DNA from: Acanthamoeba sp. SK_2022b
Taxonomy: Eukaryota > Discosea > Longamoebia > Acanthamoebidae
Direction: 5' to 3'
Assembly (NCBI GenBank): GCA_027943245.1
Contig: JANDJZ010000247.1
Span: 1 to 11,364 of the forward strand
Length of the DNA: 11,364 nucleotides
Shown here one piece after another: positions 7,619 to 11,364 of this stretch (the stretch's first letter is position 1; each line of letters starts with the position of its first letter). The position numbers were made by a program, and so were the translations under genes. The notes below the pieces were generated by a model. That model saw only the letters and a list, made by a program, of their open reading frames with translations, had not been told where the DNA came from and made no database searches.

Positions 7619-7970
7619 CCGCTTTTTCGTTTCGGGCAACTCGTACTTATGACACGTTTATGGGCTACTCTTTCGTCGAATTTTTTCAGATAACATTGTG
7701 CCGCAAGACCTCAAATAAAAAAAAAGATTTGTAATTGTCTTTCCTGCAGCCCATTTTGTCTGGTTTTTTCCTTGGCGAAAAAGGAATGAATGACTAAAAG
7801 AGACGTCATATCAGCTGAAGCCACAAAATATCCCAGAATTCGACACATTGAGGAGTTTGCGCACACAACTCCGCCTTAAGAAGCGAGAAAGTATATAAAC
7901 TCTTATTACCTTTTTGGTACCGCATAAACGCTGGGGGAAGCTGGTGCGGAGATTTGAAGATCACACCAAC
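7619..7970. promoter_or_regulatory. Divergent intergenic promoter region
   Basis: 352 bp between the start codons of the virus-like gene (leftward) and the glycosyltransferase-like gene (rightward). It is AT-rich compared with both genes and includes an A-run around 7713-7725 (with a plus-strand AATAAA at 7714 that has no matching upstream gene). The rightward TATA box is listed separately. I see no convincing TATA for the leftward gene. Confidence 0.6.
7892..7899 (+). promoter_or_regulatory. TATA box (TATATAAA)
   Basis: TATATAAA stands 72 nt before the ATG at 7971. A start of transcription about 30 nt downstream would give a 5' leader of roughly 40-50 nt, typical of compact amoeba genes. 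It is the clearest core promoter in the window. Confidence 0.6.
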
Positions 7971-9384
7971 ATGGCAGGCACTGAGAGCCACGCGATGACG
8001 GTTGGGGTGGTCGTCCTTCTCTTGCTCGCAGGCGTGATCTTTCTGGTGCAACGTATGCAGAACAACAAAGAGTGGGCGGAGGAGTATGCAGCAGAGTGGA
8101 AACGGCGCGCTCACTCCTCGCCCCTTTGCAACTGCACCAAGACCACGACCAACACCGGCCACACCACGAAAACCCCGGCACCAACGAAGATTTGGACCGA
8201 AGAGGAGCGAAAGGCCGAGGAGCGGGGGTTTAAGTTGCGCGTTGTGCGAGGGGACTGCAAGGGGAAGCTCCACCTGGTAATGCAGTTCCCAATCGTCGTG
8301 GGGGTCAATTTCTGGCAGGAGCTGAAGGAGGTACGCGTCGATGAGAGGCTCGACAACGACACGCGCAAGCGGATAGGCAACCATCTATCCTACGTCGGCT
8401 CCCTCCCCTTTGTGCACCGCGAGCGCCGTCAGGCCGAGTATCTCGAATGTCTTCGTCGCAACGTCGGTAAGCACACCTTGCACCACCTGCTTTTGCGTGG
8501 TGCGCAGTGTTGCTCAATGCGTGAGTCTGCAGCGAATCCCTACGTGAAGAAGGTTCACCTGCTGATGGAGCATGAAGATGACAAGGACTTTGTGGTGAGC
8601 CAGGGCATCTACGATCCGTGCGGCAAGCTTGACTTCACCCACCTCGGCAAGTACCTCACCTACCACGGTATCCGATGGCTCCGCCACGTCAATCCCTGCT
8701 CTCCTAGTCTCGAGTCCCGGCTTGACGCTGACGTGTCCCACGCTTTGGTACGACGCAGACGCCCTTCAATACGCCAATGAACATCTGCAGGGCGAAATAA
8801 GCATGATCATGAACAGCGACGTGTTCTTGGGTGACGGCTTCGGTGCGCTCAAACGAGACCACTTTAACGTCACACCCGAGCAGCTCGCCGAGGAGCGCAA
8901 CACCAGAGGTGCTGGCAACGTGAGCGCTGAGCAGCACGGTTTCAAGGTGTACGCTCTGTCGCGCTACGAGCTTAACTCGCCCTTCTGCGTCGAGAAGGAG
9001 TACAAGCATTGCCTGCGACGAGCAGACATCTCATCACTTGACTGCTTCCTCTTTTTGAGCCCGCTGCCGTTCAACTTCAGCTCCTATACGCGCGACCTGG
9101 AGATCAAACAGAACACGTGGGGTGCTGAGAACACTCTCGTCGAGGCCCTGCGAGATAAGGGCGCCGTCATCAAAAACCCCTGCCACCTCCTCCAGATTGG
9201 CCACCTGCACTGTGACGACCTGTTCCGGCCTCACGTACGCCTCCTCTCCTGTACTGATGGTTGACAGGAGTAGCACACTCACGGGTGTCGCGTTTGCTGT
9301 CTGCAGCAAGGAACGTACCAGGGCAAGGCTAAGATCGCGTTTTCCGACAAGCATGGGCGGGTGAATCGATCCTATGAGCTGTAG
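7971..9384 (+). CDS. Membrane-anchored glycosyltransferase-like protein, four exons
   Basis: Join 7971-8466, 8533-8667, 8759-9234, 9307-9384; introns GT..AG of 66, 91 and 72 nt; 1185 nt, 394 residues. A short cytosolic start and one hydrophobic helix (about 10-27) predict a type II Golgi-style anchor. Across the first junction the protein reads CLRRNVANPYVKKVHLL, and across the second YLTYHDALQYANEHL; both are smooth and in frame. Then come IMNSDVFLG (227-235), ALSRYE (276-281), DCFLFLSP (305-312), WGAENTLVEAL (331-341) and HLHC (359-362). This order resembles a family of putative nucleotide-sugar transferases found in protists and giant viruses, where the NSD segment would sit at the sugar-nucleotide or metal site. 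Family and function are inference; no substrate can be named. The 3' exon is the least certain part: the alternative acceptor at 9268 would end the protein after two codons. It diverges from the virus-like gene. Confidence 0.78.
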
Positions 9385-9812
9385 CCAATGCAGCAAGAGC
9401 ACTCATTCTATCTTCGGTCAAATCATGCAATAGATGATAGCGTGACACGGAGTTGGGTTCTTGTTGGCGCCATATTGTATCCCACGAAGTCCAAACAGCT
9501 CGTCGGTGCAGTAGGCGACAGCACTTCTCGTTCCTGTCACTGACGGTTACCAGGCCCTTTACTCAACCCACATTCTTGACATGCCTCATCATCCTCCCCA
9601 GTGGCAAGCATCATCTGTGTAGAATGTGAGTTATGTCCCTCGCTGCGAAAATTAGGCAATGCGGATCCGGTGGCGCGGAACAGCGGACGAAGAGTGCGTG
9701 GTTGGTGGTCTGGAGGACCGCGCGAACACACGACACCACACACGCCGTAAGCTGAACCCACGCACCGGGACCGACACAAGAAGGAAGACTGCCTAGTGGA
9801 CGTCCCGGCTCT

Positions 9813-9856
9813 CGTCGTACGGGTATCGCCCCCTCCTCTTTAGTTCCGTCGTACGG
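9813..9856. repeat. Direct repeat of CGTCGTACGG, 34 bp apart
   Basis: Identical 10-mers at 9813-9822 and 9847-9856. The second copy sits in CCGT-CGT-ACGG, itself an inverted repeat. They could be paired factor-binding sites for either neighbour. Two copies of a 10-mer this close are suggestive but not decisive. Confidence 0.4.
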
Positions 9857-9986
9857 AGGTTACGTTTGTTATTGATCCCTTTTCGAGCCTCCCTCTCCCC
9901 AGGCCCTGCTTAGATTGGGCTTCCTCCTTCCTTCAACGATTATTGCCATTTTTTCTCCTCTTTCGTTATTTGCCCCCCCCACTTTT

Positions 9987-10025
9987 TAATCTTAATTTCT
10001 TTATTGCATAAGGAAATTAAGATTA
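9987..10025. repeat. AT-rich near-perfect hairpin/palindrome
   Basis: Left arm TAATCTTAATTTCTTT (9987-10002) pairs with right arm AAGGAAATTAAGATTA (10010-10025): 16 pairs, one of them a G-T. The intervening ATTGCAT can add two further pairs and leave a 3-nt loop. This is far beyond chance for a 39-bp stretch. It could be a cruciform-prone site, a relic of a small inverted-repeat element, or a structured RNA 3' end. It is not a bacterial terminator, given the setting. Confidence 0.7.
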
Positions 10026-10137
10026 TGTAATAATATTAATTTATGGCACGAGGTTTGCTTATTGTTTTTTATAATAAAAATACATGAATAATATAATTCA
10101 GCTCCTGCGGGTGGTGGCGGGGAACAAGTTTGTCTCA

Positions 10138-10224
10138 ATGCCATCACACGTTTGCTCGTGCCCTCACGCTCACGCCAACTCGTCCTGTGCGCGTGTCTTG
10201 TGTCGTGCACGCGCAGGAGAATGA
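10138..10224 (+). CDS. Short upstream reading frame overlapping the next start (ATGA)
   Basis: ATG at 10138 opens a 28-codon frame ending in TGA at 10222-10224, which overlaps the ATG at 10221 of the following gene as ATGA. The peptide is Cys/Arg/Ala/His-rich without homology that I recognise. If the leader is unspliced, ribosomes would have to reinitiate or leaky-scan to reach the main frame. Alternatively the GTGCGCGTG...CACGCGCAG sequence just before 10217 is an intron end, which would remove part of this frame. Confidence 0.3.
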   Translation: MPSHVCSCPHAHANSSCARVLCRARAGE

Positions 10225-11364
10225 ACAACCCGTATCTGGATGCCACGTTTCTGTACCAGTCGATGACAAAGAGCGCGACGTTCAAGGCCGAGACGACTCG
10301 CAAGGACAAGTCGCGGAGCCGGCTGCCGCGCGCCTTCATCAACCGACTGCGGTCCAAGGACGGCAGCACGAGCACGAGCAAGTCCGATCTGCCGCTGGCC
10401 GAGCCCGGGGTGAAGATCAAGTTCAAGATGGAGGGCAAGGACAAGGACGAGAAGGTCAGCTCGCCGCCGGGCTCGCCGCTGCTCGGCAGCAGAAGCAGGA
10501 AGGAGAAGAAGAAGGAGAAGGACAACAGCAAAAAGAGGGAGAAGGAGAAGGAGGCCAAGGAGAAGAAGGAGAAGAAGGCCAACGCGTCGGCGGCAGCAGC
10601 ATCGTCGGCGAAAAAGGGCAAAGCCGACAAGGCGAGCGCCGAACGCGAGGCCAAGCTATTCAAAAAGCGAAAAAAGAAAAAGGAAGAGAGCGAAAGCGAA
10701 AGCGAAAGCGACGATGAGTCGGAGAGCGACAGCGATGACAGCGACAGCGACAGCAGCGATGGGGACGGGCGCGCCAAGGGCAGGCTGCGGATACGCAAGC
10801 AGCGGTCCATCTCCATGAACTCGCTCCTGCAGGACTTCTTCATCAAGATGGACCAGCAGGCCCAGGAGCCCGCGCTCTCGCTCGTCGTCACGCCGCCCTC
10901 GTCGCGATCGCCCACCATCGGCGGGCCGTCTCCCGAGTTTGACCGCCAGTACAGCAGCACCAGCCTGACCGAGTCCGGCAGCGGCGAGTCCACCGTGCTC
11001 ATGCTCACCCGCTCGCAGGCGGCCATGCAGCGCGCGCGAAGCCAGCACCAGGGCGTGCCACTGCAGCTGGCCTCCGGAGGCGGCGGCGCCGACACCGAGG
11101 TCGACACGGCCGAGGAGAGCGACGAGCGCTCGTCGGTCTCGTCCAGCGCCAAGCGGAGCAGCGGGAGCGGCAGCTTCCCCGCCACGCCCGCCCGGCGCCC
11201 GATCGCGCTGGCCCGTAGCGACGACGGCGTGCTCACGCTGGGCCACGCCGGCTTCGCGCCGGCCATGAGCCTGATGGACGGCGGCCAAAAGGTGTCGACA
11301 CGGCGGCGCCGAAAGACCAAGAAGGACGACGACGACGAGGCCGAGGGCCACTACGTGGGGACGG
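10221..11364 (+). CDS. Large low-complexity Lys/Glu/Ser-rich protein (5' part, runs off window)
   Basis: Uninterrupted frame of 381 codons from ATG 10221 to the window edge, no stop reached. No domain recognised. Visible order: MNNPYLDATFLYQS start; basic stretch (about 20-45); PGVKIKFKMEGKDKDEKVSS; SPPGSPLLGS with SP sites; Lys/Glu block (about 93-119); Ala/Ser linker; basic FKKRKKKK (147-154); Ser-Glu/Ser-Asp repeat (155-180); RLRIRKQRSISMNSLLQDFFIKMDQ (the one segment with a helix-like, less biased make-up, about 188-212); then Ser/Pro/Thr-rich sequence with SP/TP sites and a basic RRRRKTKK cluster followed by an Asp run near 370. Two basic clusters could be nuclear signals. The Ser-acidic tract is a good CK2 substrate pattern. 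This suggests a nuclear or scaffold protein, or the disordered N-terminal region of a larger enzyme. High GC at third positions and biased amino acid order support coding on this strand. Confidence 0.72.
   Translation, partial: MNNPYLDATFLYQSMTKSATFKAETTRKDKSRSRLPRAFINRLRSKDGSTSTSKSDLPLAEPGVKIKFKMEGKDKDEKVSSPPGSPLLGSRSRKEKKKEKDNSKKREKEKEAKEKKEKKANASAAAASSAKKGKADKASAEREAKLFKKRKKKKEESESESESDDESESDSDDSDSDSSDGDGRAKGRLRIRKQRSISMNSLLQDFFIKMDQQAQEPALSLVVTPPSSRSPTIGGPSPEFDRQYSSTSLTESGSGESTVLMLTRSQAAMQRARSQHQGVPLQLASGGGGADTEVDTAEESDERSSVSSSAKRSSGSGSFPATPARRPIALARSDDGVLTLGHAGFAPAMSLMDGGQKVSTRRRRKTKKDDDDEAEGHYVGT
10683..10763 (+). repeat. Imperfect GARAGC/GACAGC hexamer repeat coding Ser-Glu/Ser-Asp
   Basis: GAAAGC units pass into GACAGC units, giving alternating Ser-Glu then Ser-Asp dipeptides. 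The repeat is in frame with the gene starting at 10221, so its length can change without frameshift. It follows a Lys-rich block directly, making an abrupt switch from positive to negative charge. Confidence 0.7.

Larger units (their letters stand above)
9385..10137. other. Intergenic region with AT-rich tract
   Basis: No gene recognised. The left part (9385-9780) has ordinary CpG content and only short, domain-free open stretches. 9781-9860 has a repeated CGTCGTACGG. 9960-10110 is markedly AT-rich, with a run of eight C at 9973-9980, a strong hairpin at 9987-10025 and TA-rich sequence to about 10098. The last may act as the promoter of the gene starting at 10221. Confidence 0.6.

Noticed and set aside
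6494..7693. Long plus-strand open frame (about 400 codons) opposite the virus-type gene
   Set aside because: The minus strand encodes ordered conserved-looking motifs with balanced composition. The plus frame is a Val/Leu/Ala/Arg-rich mirror produced by GC-rich codons and starts without a good ATG.
9537..9779. 80-codon minus-strand open frame in the right intergenic region
   Set aside because: No recognisable motif, composition unlike the coding regions around it, and no supporting promoter or splice context.
10001..11320. Minus-strand open frame opposite the charged protein
   Set aside because: It is a Ser/Leu/Phe-rich mirror of the plus-strand Lys/Glu/Ser codons. The plus frame has the GC-rich third positions and runs unbroken to the window edge.
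1..11364. CRISPR arrays, bacterial operons, Shine-Dalgarno sites, integrase or insertion sequences
   Set aside because: No regularly spaced repeats and no prokaryotic gene layout; multiple spliced genes show eukaryotic nuclear DNA.

Overview
The window looks like nuclear DNA of a free-living amoeba, most probably Acanthamoeba or a close centramoebid. The signs are GC- and CpG-rich coding sequence, dense gene packing on both strands, very short spliceosomal introns (54-112 nt, GT..AG, many with GTGCGTG-type starts), AT-rich intergenic patches, a TATATAAA box and a plant-type GDP-mannose 3,5-epimerase. There is no bacterial operon logic. The taxonomic call is inference; no database search was possible.

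Left part (1-3513): the last exon of an FKBP-type peptidyl-prolyl isomerase (+) ends at 129 and converges on a seven-exon GDP-mannose 3,5-epimerase gene (-, 242-1981). Behind it in tandem lies a six-exon METTL21/Methyltransf_16-like methyltransferase (-, 2136-3513). The exon models were assembled by hand. Each gives an intact frame, 411 and 328 residues.

Middle (3514-5374): about 1.86 kb without a recognisable gene. Its core, 3561-5110, holds only two CpG dinucleotides in 1.55 kb while both flanks are packed with them. It is rich in TpG and CpA, the footprint expected of long-term cytosine methylation and deamination, so it may be a silenced, decayed insertion.

Right-centre (5375-9384): an intronless PLOD-type glycosyltransferase (+), an intronless gene (-) resembling an uncharacterised family I associate with giant DNA viruses of amoebae, and a four-exon membrane-anchored glycosyltransferase-like gene (+). 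The first two converge tail to tail with 63 bp between stops. The last two diverge from a shared 352-bp spacer. Two sugar-transfer genes flanking a virus-like gene, next to a CpG desert, raise the possibility of a patch of viral or horizontally acquired origin.

Right end (9385-11364): an intergenic stretch with a near-perfect AT-rich hairpin (9987-10025), then the 5' part of a large low-complexity Lys/Glu/Ser/Asp-rich protein (+, from 10221, open at the window edge). A 28-codon upstream reading frame has its stop overlapping that protein's start as ATGA.
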